A DNA stretch of 64,000 bases from Cordia subcordata (lineage: Eukaryota; Streptophyta; Magnoliopsida; Boraginales; Cordiaceae). Position numbers and translations under genes: made by a program. The DNA is taken from NCBI GenBank assembly GCA_028554755.1, contig JAPTOF010000003.1, positions 24,406,001 to 24,470,000 of the forward strand, written 5' to 3'. A model generated the notes under the pieces. It ran no database searches. It saw only the letters and a program-made list of their open reading frames with translations, and had not been told where the DNA came from. Below, in pieces: positions 23,618 to 35,197 of this stretch (position 1 is the stretch's first letter; every line of letters starts with the position of its first letter).

Positions 23618-23775
23618 TAGTTCATATAGCAATGACCAAAGTGTTTTGCTTAATGACCTTACATAAAAGTTAATTTATAAATCATTAAGTTGCTTTTAGT
23701 TCATATAGCAATGACCAAAGTGTTTTGCTTAATGACCTTACATAAAAGTTAATTTATAAATCATTAAGTTGCTTT
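23618..23775. repeat. 79-bp perfect tandem duplication
   Basis: Two head-to-tail copies of a 79-bp segment beginning 'ttagttcatatagcaatg' (23618-23696 and 23697-23775). They appear identical, so the event is recent or the copies are homogenised. Confidence 0.9.
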
Positions 23776-23929
23776 TTTCTTGGCATGCTATATCCTTGCA
23801 AATCATCTAAGTCGTTTGATTTTGTTGTGGGCTTCAGCCCTTCTTCGTTTGTGTTTCTTTGGGCCTTTTTCTGTCTTGTGTTGTCTTTGGTTTGGCTACT
23901 CTTGGCGCCCCCCCCCCTCCGTCGGCGGC

Positions 23930-25025
23930 AAATTATAAGGTGCATCTTCAATAAGGTACACCGTCATTTATATAGTCATTTATATATTAAAAAAAAAAAA
24001 CACACACACACACACAAAGAATCATGTGTATAGATCTTTTTCTATCTCTGTTTTATTTCTCTCTACATCTCTGTTCTCTATTTTCTCTTCGTCTCTTCTT
24101 TCTCTATGATCTCTTTCTCTACGTCTATATTCTTTTTCTCTTTATTTATACTCTCTCTCTACAATCTCTTTCTTTGTCTCTGTTTTCTCTCTCTATATAT
24201 ATATCTATGTTTAGTCATATTTGTGACAATTGGTTCTGATGTGTGTGTGTGTGTGTATATTTGAAGGATTGGTATATATGTAGTAGTTTATTATTGTTTG
24301 TTCAGTAGACTATTATCGTTAGCCTATTATTTCTTGTTTGGTGTTCCATAACTATTTGTTCAATAAGCTATTATTGTTTGTTTAGTATTTCATAACTATT
24401 TTTTTTTCATAGACAGTTATTATTTGTTCAGTATTTTATATCAGTTTGTTTAGTAGTAGCCTATTATTGTTTGTTCAGTATTTTGTAACTGTTTGTTCAA
24501 TAGACAATTATTGTTTGTTCAATAACAATAGCATATTATTATTTGTTCAGTATTTATTCTACAGGCTATTATTGTTTGTTCAATAGCATATTAGTCATCA
24601 AAATATCTTTTTGTAATTGAAATTGGTTGAAACTATTAGAATTGTTTATTCATTATTCAATCTATGTTTGTTCATGGAAAGCTTTATTAGATTTATATAT
24701 TTTTGTTCATAACTCACAATTCAAAGTTACAGATATTTTACATTTTTTTAGATGTTATTGCTTCAAATTTGATGTTTTCTATTTCTTTGGACGTTGTTGC
24801 TTCAGTCTTTTTAATTAAATTGAGCTGCGATTTTGATTTGATATCTTTGTTGAGTTGTTGAACAAATTGAATTAAAGAATTGTATTTTGGGTTTTGTGAG
24901 ATTTAGTTTTTATCATGAAATAGATGAGAGAAGAGATGAATTATAACCAAAAAAAAAAATTGCATTATGTAGTGTGTGATTTCATAGCACCCGTAGGTGC
25001 ACCTTACAACACATGCACCTACGGA
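23930..25025 (+). repeat. Interspersed AT-rich repeat, copy B
   Basis: Begins 'aattataaggtgca' like copy C (36899). The body is dominated by 'attattgtttgttcagta' units (24290-24600), and it ends with 'gcacctacggatgc'. Near the end is a hairpin, 'ccgtaggtgca' with its complement about 20 bases on. The left part also contains CA and CT-rich tracts (24000-24200). Non-coding. Confidence 0.55.
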
Positions 25026-25059
25026 TGCAGATCTCCTCCACCCCCCCCCACCTCCCGGT

Positions 25060-25420
25060 TTCTTATCTAGTTCTTTTTCCATCTCGGGTCTCTCAAACTT
25101 AATGATTTTATATTCAATTTCAACGAATTTGGGATACTATGCTCATTATTCAACATTAATGGGGGAAGTTAGCAATGATGCTGAGAAGAAAAAAATCAAA
25201 AAATCGATTTGGCTTAAAACCCTAACAAGCTTAATTTCGTTTCACGACAAGAAAAAAATATATATAGTAGTATAGTAACATACAATAGCAACTTGAAGAT
25301 TGTTCAATATTAGTGATGGTAGATGCCACCAATGGCTTTAAACTCATCATCAATAGGAAAGAGATGCAATAGTTAGGGAGTCAAGAGTTGGGCACTTTCT
25401 GGTGTACACTAGTTTAGTAG
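25060..25420 (+). repeat. Diverged repeat X, copy 1
   Basis: Shares ordered blocks with 29640-29985: 'tctcaaacttaatg', 'caatttc(a/g)a(c/a)gaatttggga', 'atgctcatta', 'ttgaagattgt(t/c)caa' and 'aactcatcat'. It also shares 'ataggaaagagatg' and 'gggagtcaa(g/a)agttg'. A shorter third copy is at 34305-34440. Non-coding in this copy. Confidence 0.6.
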
Positions 25421-27420
25421 TTATAATCTTTAGGCTATCAATGTAAGTGCAGAGATACCTTACTTTATAATCTCTAGTTATTACATTCTTTATCATGCTT
25501 TAAACTGTTTTTGAATGTAAATGTCAAAGTGTGGCGATACCTTATTCTATATCCTCTAGTTAAAACTATTTTTGAATATAAGTGTTGGGATGCCTTATTC
25601 TGTATCCTCTAATTATTACATTTTGTGTCTTATACTTGAAATTGTGTCGGAATGAATAAAATGTAATGAATGTTGGAACATTTTTAAAATAGATAATATT
25701 TTGAATAGTTGTCTTTGTACCTGTTTATATGAAAAGACGCCTATTTAGTGAACAGGTGTATATTCAATGAAAGCTTACACCATTTCATACAAATGTGTCT
25801 TTTTATATAAAGGTACATATTTATCTAGAAATGTATTTATTCATTGAAAAGACACAATTATTCAGTAGAAAAGTGTCTATTAACATGAAAAGACATGACT
25901 AATGAGATATATAAGTAGGTCTACAAAGGGTTTTCACTACAGGAAACACATCCTTTACACTCTGGTCTTTCAAGTTTTGTCTACACACATTTCAAAAAAA
26001 GTACAAAAAATCTCTCAAGACTAATTTCTATCAAATACAAGACAAAGATTAGCATAACTTAATTGTATTCTAAAAGAACTTCGCACTAACTCTTTTGAAC
26101 GGTTTGGGCGAAATATTCTTTAGGAAATAGGTATTGTTATATGACTTGAAGTCAAGAATTGTAATTCTCATATTTCATCCTATATTTCAAAACCCAATTT
26201 TCTAACGAGGAAAACAAAATATATGAGTTAAAAAGTGAGCATTTACATTGGTTCCTATCTTTATTTTTCCCAAATGATGTGAAGAATTATGAAGTAAATT
26301 AGTTATCTTTTAAAAAGTTATTATAACCATTTTATTCACATGATATATTTTGAAATATTTAAATTTATTATTTCATAAAATCTCTAATTGAAAAAAGTTT
26401 TTCAAACAACCAACCACTAGAAAATGTTTTCCAATGATATTTTTCAGTGTGACAATTAAGCACCACAAAATATTTTATTTTTTAGAAAAATACTTTCCCC
26501 TGGGAAAAAAAAATTCCTCTGCAAGTTATTTTCTTGCAAACAAATGGAGCCATAAACGTCTGGCATTGACAGGGGAAAAAAAAAGAACGGATTCACTTTT
26601 GTAATATACTAGAATAGTAGGTTTTATATTTCTAGTATAAAATACATATTTACTTTGAGAGACGAAAAATAAAATTTTTAAGAATAGACATATATGACTT
26701 TTTGTATATTTGTTATAGAACTTTCTGAAGATATATTATGTTAACTATAATATTCAAAAGTAATAAATAATTAATATTTTATTAAATCATAATGTATCTC
26801 TATTTTATTCTATATTTGAATAAATTTTATGCTTTTTCTCCTTTTGCAATTCCTATATAAAATCATATCATTAATGATTTATCCAATTTTTTGACCAAAA
26901 AAATAATTTATCCAGTTTCAAATCACTTAGATACTTTGTTTAACAATAAGCAATACACGAATGATTAACTCGGTTTTGTTAATCAGTTACTTATTGGCCG
27001 GATTTTGTTAATCAGTTACTTTTTGGCCGGATTATTTCTTATACTTTTACATGAAATGTTTTATTAGTTAAAATATACTTTTGTTTTATAGTTTACTCCT
27101 TTTTTGTTTTTTAAAATCTTTCTCCACAATTTTTTTAAAAAAAATAGTTGTACTTTTAAAGAAATATTATCATACTTAGCATGGGTGTAAATCTAGTTCT
27201 TACTTAGCATGGGTGTAAATCTAGTTCTTGGAAAATGAACACTTGTTTCATTTTTTTTTTTCTTTTCATAGTGATACACTTCTCTTATATTTCACAATCT
27301 AAAGAATTTGATTAGTTCGGATTTATAACAACAAATAGATTGTCTAAAACTAAGAAACTATTGTAGAGATTAGAGACATGTTGCTACCATGATTATTTAG
27401 AAAATTATTGAGTGGACTAA
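25421..27420. other. Intergenic, AT-rich, two small tandem duplications
   Basis: No gene seen. Two short direct duplications are clear: a 28-bp unit around 'ggattttgttaatcagttact' (26972-27027) and a 28-bp unit around 'acttagcatgggtgtaaatc' (27174-27229). Confidence 0.6.
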
Positions 27421-27646
27421 GGGCCTATTTGGATTGGTTTTTTTTTAGGAAAAAAGTATTTTTTTTTCTTGAAAAAGTTATATTAAATTTGCAATAACTA
27501 TTTGATTTAACTTCCAAAAAAATTAAAATTCTAAAAAAAGCTCAAATACAACTTTTTTTATAAGCCAAAATTTTCATCTTCTTAAAAAAAATTTTCAAAA
27601 GCTGTTAAAAAAAACACTTTTGAAAAAAGCCAATCCAAATAAGCCT
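27421..27646. mobile_element. MITE, PIF/Harbinger-like (226 bp)
   Basis: Ends GGGCCTATTTGGATTGG and (complement) AGGCTTATTTGGATTGGC, flanked by TAA on both sides. Same terminal family as the elements at 22627, 56146 and 60857. Confidence 0.78.
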
Positions 27647-28142
27647 TAAGAACACATCCCCCCTTGTGCTCTTAACCATTATTTTATGTTAGGTTATTGT
27701 ATAATAAGATTTCTTTTTAATTTTTAAATAAATTTAATATTTCACTTACCATGGTTAGTGATCATTAAAGCATGCCACCTTCTATATAATTGTGAATTGT
27801 TTCGTAAGTTTGGTTCATAAAAAATTTTTAAAAAATAGCAAACAGAAAACTTTTATTTTTTGTTGTTAAAATTAGATTCTCAACGTTAAACAATAGCTTA
27901 AAAACATTTATAGAGAAAATGGTTGAACTACAATATTAACTAACTAGATAAATCTGATTCATTGCATGGCTATATAAAAAAAATTCAAGTATGTATACAA
28001 AAAAAAAGCTACCATGCCTGTCACATACTATTCTTATACAAAATAAATACTATTAGCATGTTAAACAAAATAATATAATGACAGGTTAACATACCCATCA
28101 CACTTGGAAATTACCCAAAAAGAATTTATCCAAAAATTTACA

Positions 28143-28176
<34 letters not shown>

Positions 28177-28320
28177 CAGAAAATTTAGTTAAAGTCTGCA
28201 GGTAAATCAAAAGCTTGCTGATTAATCCGTTGATTTCTCATTCTTGACCCCCTGTTTAGGGCAATAGAACATTTTTAAGTTTACAATTTTTGTTCCATAC
28301 TGATGATAATTCTTCCCTTT
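27647..28320. other. Intergenic, no gene seen
   Basis: AT-rich spacer with an (AT)n microsatellite at about 28143-28167. Confidence 0.5.
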
Positions 28321-28369
28321 CTGAAGACTAAAACCTGATGCATGAGCATAATCAAAATATAATTTACAT

Positions 28370-28565
28370 GCTTAATGCTTCCTCCTCATTATGCACAAGT
28401 GGATTAATTAATCTTTGCTCCAACACCTCGACAAATGCAGTAGATAACTCATTTTCATTCACATTTTCCCAAAAGTCCGACACAATTTCATCACCATTCC
28501 TATCAAAACAGATTTCATTCTTATAATTTTCATACTCGTCAAGAATTTGACATTTTCCTACAAGT
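28370..28565 (-). pseudogene. Unidentified coding-like fragment
   Basis: On the minus strand an open stretch ends at a stop near 28370 and reads as an acidic, protein-like sequence (segments EICFDRNGDEIVSDFWENV and ELSTAFVEVLEQRLINPL). It has no clear start codon, and upstream it runs into non-coding sequence after a possible 3' splice site. It may be the last exon or relic of a gene together with 29248-29613. I do not recognise the protein. Confidence 0.3.
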
Positions 28566-29247
28566 TTTGGTATATAAGATTATTATATATTAAATATGAA
28601 AGGTGATATTGCATTAGGTGTGATCACATTTTTGAACAATAAAGAGTGTATCACATTACTGTCACATAATAACAACAAAAATTTCACTGCCTTGAAAAAT
28701 CCATATATTTTAAAAAACTTTAGCGAACTCCGTAATAATCTTGAATCATATAAATAAATGTTAATATGATCTCGAGACACAAAAATATAAATCTCCTGTG
28801 GGTCTTTATTTTACCAGAAACAAATAAATATATAAATAAAATCAAATTTAAAACAAAAATATTTTCACTTGCCAAAATCAAAGAGGCAAAACTCCAGGAA
28901 AAACAAACTTGAAATTCGAAACGATCCACCATGCAAATAGCAACGATTGAGAATATGAGAAGAACATGCTGAATTGATCAATTTTTCATGGTTTTGAGCC
29001 AAATTAAATTTAGATAGAAAAAGGAAAGAAGTAAATTAAGAGCAAAGGAACGACTGAATGAGTTTTGTTGTTTTCATTTTGGGATCAAAGAATTTGGGTC
29101 GAGGAGAGCAGATTGTGAGATGCAGACGCTAGAAGAGGTTTTCTTCGCAGGAGAGAGTTTTTTTCTTTTTTTTTTTTTGGCTGTAAAACTTCTCTTTTGA
29201 CGGATAATATTACAGGTAAAAAAAAAAAGGGCTTACCTCAACTTTAG

Positions 29248-29613
29248 TTAACTTAAAGTATATATTTTTCTTTTTAAGTGTAAACGATGGTAAGTTAAAA
29301 AGCTTCTTATAGCTTGGACAACAAATGGGGCCATGTTCTTAGTCCATGCAAGAATTTTCCTCGTAACATCTGCCAAAAGAGACAACAGAATGCCTTCTGT
29401 ACAACACTGCACCGCATTTTGAGTGATGGTATCAAATGTCAAATCTATGTTTTGAATCTGCATCGACACAGATTCACATTCAAGCTTTGTGGCCTCATAC
29501 TCTTTACATTCCATTAACAAATTTCTTACAAGTGATGAAGTGCTTTTCTTTTCGTATGATATCTCCAAGACATCTAAGTCCTTTAATTTAATTTTAAGCT
29601 TTGAACCAAACAT
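29248..29613 (-). CDS. Unidentified ORF (121 aa), possible exon or gene fragment
   Basis: An ATG at 29613 opens a frame with normal-looking amphipathic composition (IKLKDLDVLEISYEKKSTSS, ECKEYEATKLECES, GILLSLLADVTRKILAWTK). It has no transmembrane segment and no motif I can name. It lies next to copy 2 of repeat X, and the coding-like fragment at 28370-28565 is on the same strand downstream. The two may be exons of one decayed gene, but no clean splice pairing is visible. Confidence 0.35.
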   Translation of the reverse strand: MFGSKLKIKLKDLDVLEISYEKKSTSSLVRNLLMECKEYEATKLECESVSMQIQNIDLTFDTITQNAVQCCTEGILLSLLADVTRKILAWTKNMAPFVVQAIRSFLTYHRLHLKRKIYTLS

Positions 29614-29629
29614 ATTATCCAGCTCTTTT

Positions 29630-29990
29630 TTTTTTCCCCCCTCTCCCCACGTATCTCAAACTTAATGGTATTAATGATTCAATTTCGAAGAATTTGGGAA
29701 ATTATGCTCATTAATTCAACATCGACGATGAAATTGTTTTGGGAGAAAAAGAAAATCGAATAATCTTGGTCTCATAATCAAAAAGAGAAACTTTAATGTC
29801 TTTTTCCTGACGAGGGAAAAAAAATACTAGAGCAGTCACATACAAGAGCAAGTTGAAGATTGTCCAACATTACCAATGGCAAATACCACCACCGACTTTA
29901 GACTCATCATGAATAGGAAAGAGATGTGATAGGTGGGCAGGGAGTCAAAAGTTGAGAACTTTTTTGTGTATTGATTGACAATGGAGACTG
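29630..29990 (+). repeat. Diverged repeat X, copy 2
   Basis: See 25060-25420 for the shared blocks. This copy has the same order with a few small indels. Confidence 0.6.
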
Positions 29991-30944
29991 CTCAAGACGG
30001 GCAAGAAATTTATATTATTTTGTATAAAGAAAGTATATTTTTGGTTACAAATGTGAGACTTGGCCCAGATATTGATCTTTATTTGTAAAACTTGAAACTT
30101 GAATATACAAAACAAAAGTCTTATAACTTACTATTTTACTTGGTCAATGATGAGCTATATGGTTGTGTAAATTCTGGTTCATCACAATATCAACTATTAA
30201 TTGTATCGATCTCTTCAATTCTACAATATATTGTTGATATTTAAATCATGGCCTAGAGAAAGTTTGCATTGTATTTTCTGAAAACTATATAGGTGAAGTA
30301 ACTTTAAGAAAGAATGGTTTTTCCAGCAAGGACAAGTCGTTTATCGTTTCAGTTCTATTTTGACTAACAATTTATTTTAATTATAAAAGGATTATTCAAT
30401 CATTATTAAGTCATACCCGAGATCCAGCAAATACTCGAGGTGCAACCTGTTTACTAATACTTGTTCTGCAAATTTTAGTTCCCTGAGGCTGCTATATCTC
30501 TTCTCTTGCATTCTCTTTTTACCCTCAACCCCTAACTCGGTCCCTCGCTAGTCATAGAATTCAAACGCAAAATTATCGTTAGTAAAAGGAGTAGTCTCGA
30601 TCACTCAAGTTACTCCCTTAACCCTTCTCTTCTCTTTCATATAAATTTACCTAAGTTTCTTTTGCAAGTGCGGACCCCTTTTTTTTTTGTCTCATTTTTT
30701 TTTTTTTCCAATTTTGCACCAGAATGCATTGCGGTAGGAGACAGGAACTGCATGCAAATGTTCGCGTCTGAGCCATCGACTTTGGTGAAACGACCAAAAG
30801 CGTAGTATTGTTTTATTCAAACCCAAATTATAAATATCTCAACAGCCTTTTTGCCGATATTTCAGCAAAAAGTAGGCCAGACTCCCTACCGCTTATCACA
30901 CTTCTCTGTTAATATAATAATAAATAAATACATCAATAACTTCT
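29991..30944. other. Intergenic, no gene seen
   Basis: Low-complexity poly-T tracts near 30680-30710. No coding frame of interest. Confidence 0.5.
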
Positions 30945-31175
30945 TTACGACTTTAAACCCTCTCTCCCATCAACGATGACTTTAATTAAAGCCGGCGGTG
31001 CCACCAAACAGCAATCAACAGTATTTGGAGGGGCGTACGTGGATGTACGTGCAGAAGACGTTGTATGGGACTTGTGAATTGGTTTTATGTACGTAAAAAA
31101 GTCAATGAGCTTATCCCTTTTATTTTGTCCAGGAGAAGCCAACAGATCATACACAATCTGAACAACTTTAGACAT
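30945..31175 (-). CDS. Hypothetical small protein (76 aa)
   Basis: ATG at 31175, stop at 30945. The frame is open further upstream but only through a GTG. The sequence is less AT-rich than its surroundings, with balanced composition (MSKVVQIVYDLLASPGQ at the start, NTVDCCLVAPPALIKVIVDG near the end). No domain recognised. It could be a young or orphan gene, a terminal exon, or chance. Confidence 0.3.
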   Translation of the reverse strand: MSKVVQIVYDLLASPGQNKRDKLIDFFTYIKPIHKSHTTSSARTSTYAPPNTVDCCLVAPPALIKVIVDGREGLKS

Positions 31176-32436
31176 TCCAGAAAATAACAACTGTCTTCTG
31201 AGCACCACAAGAGTCGAGAAGCCAAAAAGCCATTTCTCGTTTTACTCTTTTCCTAGCTATTCAGCTTGCACGTACCATATCAGCTTCTGGACAAGAAGCG
31301 AAAAGCCTTTTCTTGTTTCACTTCCCGAATTAATATAGTTGGAAATTTTGCGTTACTAGCTATACACGAGGGTCATTTTATTTTCTGGTGGTTGTCACTC
31401 ATTTATCATTTCTTATGTATATACATATGTATGCTCATTAAAGAAGTTCGAAAATTGTCTCGTGACCACAAGAAAAGTCCTCAAAAGTTTGCAGTAAATT
31501 ATACATTATACATTAATACTAAATACTTTACCTAAAAATTTTATATATATGCGTGTGTGTATCTGTGTGGTGTGTGTATATGTATATATATACCTGAGCG
31601 TCTGGACAATTATGGCCAAAAAGCACAATTTTTGTGTGAATCTTTCAGGGGTCCCTAAGAGAAAAAGCTGGCTATTCAGGGATGACTTTAGACCAATAAT
31701 TCCAAAATGCACATTTATTTCATAAAGCAATCGGTAGTCCTGTCACTATCTGTATTTCTTCTTGGAAGGTGATGGATAATTAACACCAATCTGATCTGCC
31801 TCCAAATTAATTCCAACCTCAGCTGCCTTCGGATAAGATGCACCAAAATGCCCTCAACCTTTTTTTTTTTTTTTATTGTCATTTGCTTATGTAGGGTATT
31901 CAAATATGCCTTAAAATTTACTAGTTCTGGTCAAACTAAGAATTTTATTTCTATAAGGATTTGTCTCTAGTTTCTGCACCTAAATACTGCTTTATGTAGT
32001 AAGGAGAGAGTCCGAGCCCTCTCTCCATGTTGTATTCGTTTTTTTATAGTGAAATTCTCTTGTTTACCCGTTGATGTAGGCATAAAGCTGAACCACGTTA
32101 AATATTTTGTATAACTACATAAAACTGAACCACGTTAAATATTTTGTATAACTATCTTGCATCATTCTCTTATTTATCTCCGTTCCAACCACCTAATTCC
32201 CAACAATTTGGTCGCTTTTTCAATTTTTCAAGTTCAGGTGTGCCCATTCAGTAACTACTAGCAATTATTTGAAGTTAAATATCAAGACCTCTTGCATATT
32301 AATTGTGGAATGTACCACTAGACTACTAACCTATGCACGTGCATCAGCCACTCTTAACGGACAAGAAGTTGGAAATTCCGAGCCTGTAAGAAGATAGTCA
32401 AGTGGCAAAATTGTCATTTAACATATCCTTCCAGCC
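31176..32436. other. Intergenic with a short tandem duplication
   Basis: No gene seen. A roughly 37-bp unit around 'ctgaaccacgttaaatattttg' is repeated twice at about 32083-32156. Confidence 0.55.
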
Positions 32437-32446
32437 TTTATATATC
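32437..32446 (+). promoter_or_regulatory. TATA box of the small gene at 32581
   Basis: TTTATATATC. A start site about 30 bases on would fall near 32470, which is downstream of the ATG at 32458. That supports choosing the later ATG at 32581. Confidence 0.5.
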
Positions 32447-32580
32447 TCAAAGCCATCATGCACATGCACGCCAATTCTCATCACTTTCTTGAGGCCAAGC
32501 CACTCACACAAATTAGTACTGAGTTAAAACTAATAAATCAAGCAAAGAAATCGAAGCAGCTAAGTTACACTGCCCCAGAC

Positions 32581-32916
32581 ATGTTTCCTAGCCCATCAAC
32601 TTCAATGGAGTTTCAGGCCGCTGATACATCACTGCTTACTCCATTTTCAGCAGTGGCACCTGGCCAGTTTCTTCAAGTCTCCAAGCTCCAACTGCACATC
32701 ACCCTCGAAACTATACACGAAGAAGTCATGGAAGACTATATTGAGCTATCAAATGCTCACAATGGCCAGACTGATGAGAATGATTATCTTGACACAAGTG
32801 AATGCATAAAGATGCATGGAACTTCTTCAGCATCATTTTTCTCAACAATAGCTGCGTGCTTTCTGGAAATGCCAAAGCCACTGCCACATCATAGTTACAA
32901 GTTGGGATGTGCTTAA
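32581..32916 (+). CDS. Small protein of the VAPxxF / LETIxEE family (111 aa)
   Basis: The reading frame is open from 32458. The TATA box at 32437 and the alignment with the paralogue at 13631-14050 favour the ATG at 32581, giving MFPSPSTSMEF at the N-terminus. The core reads LTPFSAVAPGQF, eleven residues, LETIHEE. An acidic spacer follows, then TSSASF and the C-terminus FLEMPK...HSYKLGCA, nearly the same as in the minus-strand paralogue. It lacks the 12-residue N-terminal repeats of that gene. Single exon, no signal peptide or membrane helix. Function unknown; the conserved ends suggest a real, translated family. Confidence 0.75.
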   Translation: MFPSPSTSMEFQAADTSLLTPFSAVAPGQFLQVSKLQLHITLETIHEEVMEDYIELSNAHNGQTDENDYLDTSECIKMHGTSSASFFSTIAACFLEMPKPLPHHSYKLGCA

Positions 32917-34304
32917 AAATAACAGCATTGATATGTTATTGCCTCATTTAGATGTAATTTGTTTAGAACTTTACAAATAATTAAACAGTCTCAATGTTTT
33001 AAATGAGTGGCGACGATTTTTGAATAAATTACCATCTCGTTTAAAAACTTAAGTCCATAAAGAGGATATTAGTTTATTTATTTTTTGTATTAGCAAGTGC
33101 TAGATCATCTGATGTAATCCATGAAATGTATTCAAGTAAGATCGTGGTGCATATTAGGTAAAAATTTTGGTTCTAATTAATTTGTGACCTAAATGTCTGA
33201 CAATTGTGTGATAATTAAGTGTATCAACGTTAATTGTTTGTGTAACAAATAAAAAAAGACCACTTTTTTTGGCCTCTCCTTTACGTGGCTTGGGTAAATA
33301 GACCTTTTAGAATATAATACAATTTTTTCCAGAGAGGTCGATCAGCGAAGAAATGATACTTCCCTGCAAGTAGAACGAGAGTATGCAAAAAATGAAGGTG
33401 AATCAGAGGTTAAAGGAAAGAATTATAGTAATTGATATCTTGAATTAGTTTTTAAGTTTCAAGCATTTTGCGATTTTTTTGTAACTATGTTATTTGGGAT
33501 CGTGGAATGAAAGAATTCGCTGTTTACTTAATAAAAAAAAAAATTTGATAGTATTTTTTGTAGAATTAAGTGGCTTTTCCGATTAATTGGCTTCTCTTCA
33601 AAGAAAAATAATTTTTAATTCAAAAATACCTTTTTCTGGTATGTACTTGGATTAATTTTTTTAGGAAAAAGCTAAAACACTTTTAAGAAACTTAATTTAA
33701 GATTTTTTTTTTCAGCAATAGAACAATTTAATGTCATAAACCAATTTAATCTTTTTTTTTTCTCTTTTGGTTGGGGTGGGGGTGGGGGTGGGGGGAGGGG
33801 GCTTGTAATTTTGAACTAACATGAGAAGAGTTCAGGTTGTAGTAAGATCATTAATCAATTGCAACGCTGAGACATCACTGAGGGCACAATTTCAGCTTTT
33901 TCATTTTTCTTCTTTAGAAGCACACTTTTTTTGCAACAAGTATTTAAATTATATTTCCAAAAAATTAAACCTCTAAAAAAGTTTTGATTTTAAATTTTTT
34001 TAGAAGTCAGAATTTTTAATTTTTCAAAAAAAAATCACAAATTTTGGGAAAAAAAAAACACTTTGAAAAAAGCCAATTCATACAAACCCATAAACTCACT
34101 TGAATAGACTCTTTTTCTAAAAGTACTTTTTTCTATATTTTTTTAAAGAAATATTTTTCTGAAAAACTTTAAAAAAAATGAAAATTGACTTTTGAACCAA
34201 GTTAATTTTTTTAAATGTCAAACGAAATATTTATTACAAAAAAGATTGTATTTGAAAAAAATAAAATCCAAACGGATTTGCAAGGCGCTTCCAAGTAGGG
34301 ATTT
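32917..34304. other. Non-coding with MITE-like remnants
   Basis: 3' flank of the small gene, then AT-rich sequence with a G-rich tract (about 33770-33800). Between about 33640 and 34095, and again near 34170-34280, there are poly-A/T blocks with 'ttggatt..ttttt' and 'aagccaatt' ends resembling the PIF-like MITEs, but no clear TAA-flanked borders. Confidence 0.45.
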
Positions 34305-34440
34305 CAAAGAAGTCCAATATGATTCACCGCAAGCGGCATCGACCGGCTGTAAACTCATCATTGGTAACAGGAAAGAGAATGATTGGGTAGGAAAGTCAAC
34401 TGCTGGGCACTTTTTGGGGGTGTTTATTGTAAACAGGGAC
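34305..34440 (+). repeat. Diverged repeat X, copy 3 (partial)
   Basis: Contains 'aaactcatcattggtaacaggaaagagaatg' in pieces that match copies 1 and 2, and the block 'gggcactttttgg'. Shorter and more diverged. Confidence 0.45.
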
Positions 34441-35197
34441 AGGCCCAATTAGGGCGACAGATATTTATCTGGTTTGGATAAAGCACTGCAAGACTTTCCA
34501 CTTGCTATTCAGATTGATCGTACGGTTAAATTTCTTACCATCTCTACATTGCATATAGAGACGATGATAGTACTCCACCTCACTCTGAACGAATGTTGCA
34601 AGGGTTGGGACATAAGTTTTTTCGCCAAAAACTTTTATTCAAGTAAGGGTATGGTTCTTTGCCTCTACTTCAGTAAAGAAGGTAGGTGTTTATTAACTCC
34701 ACCCCACGGCGCCAGACCTTGATGTATGTGTATTTACATATTTTATTTTCTTTGTTTAATTATATAGTTTTTTTGTTTTATTATAAGTATTATTTTATTG
34801 AAAATTTTTCTAATTAAGTTGTCAAAATCTCTTATGCCACTTTGAAGACCAAAGTTCAAATTTCTTTTACCTACAATTTATGATTTTTTATGCTAGGATT
34901 TATATATATGTTAATATTAGGTAACAACTTTAACAAATAAGGGTTTTAGTTCGATTCTATGCTATGTAGAAATGCTTTTTGTGGAGGGGAAAAAAATCAT
35001 TTGGATCCCTGCACAACGCACACGGTAAATTTTAACCAAAAAAGTGATAAAGGTATTAAATGTGCTCTAATTATTAAAAGTATGAAAATATTAGCTAATT
35101 TTGAAATATAAAGGATTTCGTGCACATACAGTAAAGTAAAAGGTGATTTAGTGCAATTTACCCCTCTCAAAATGACCAAACCATGGGAACATTTAGA
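34441..35197. other. Intergenic, no gene seen
   Basis: AT-rich spacer. Short frames here have no coding character. Confidence 0.5.

Noticed and set aside
24024..24239. Open frame rich in Leu, Phe and Ser
   Set aside because: Produced by CT-rich low-complexity sequence inside repeat copy B.
32458..32580. Upstream ATG extending the 32581 gene by 41 residues
   Set aside because: It lies only about 12-20 bases after the TATA box, upstream of the likely transcription start, and the extension has no match in the paralogue.
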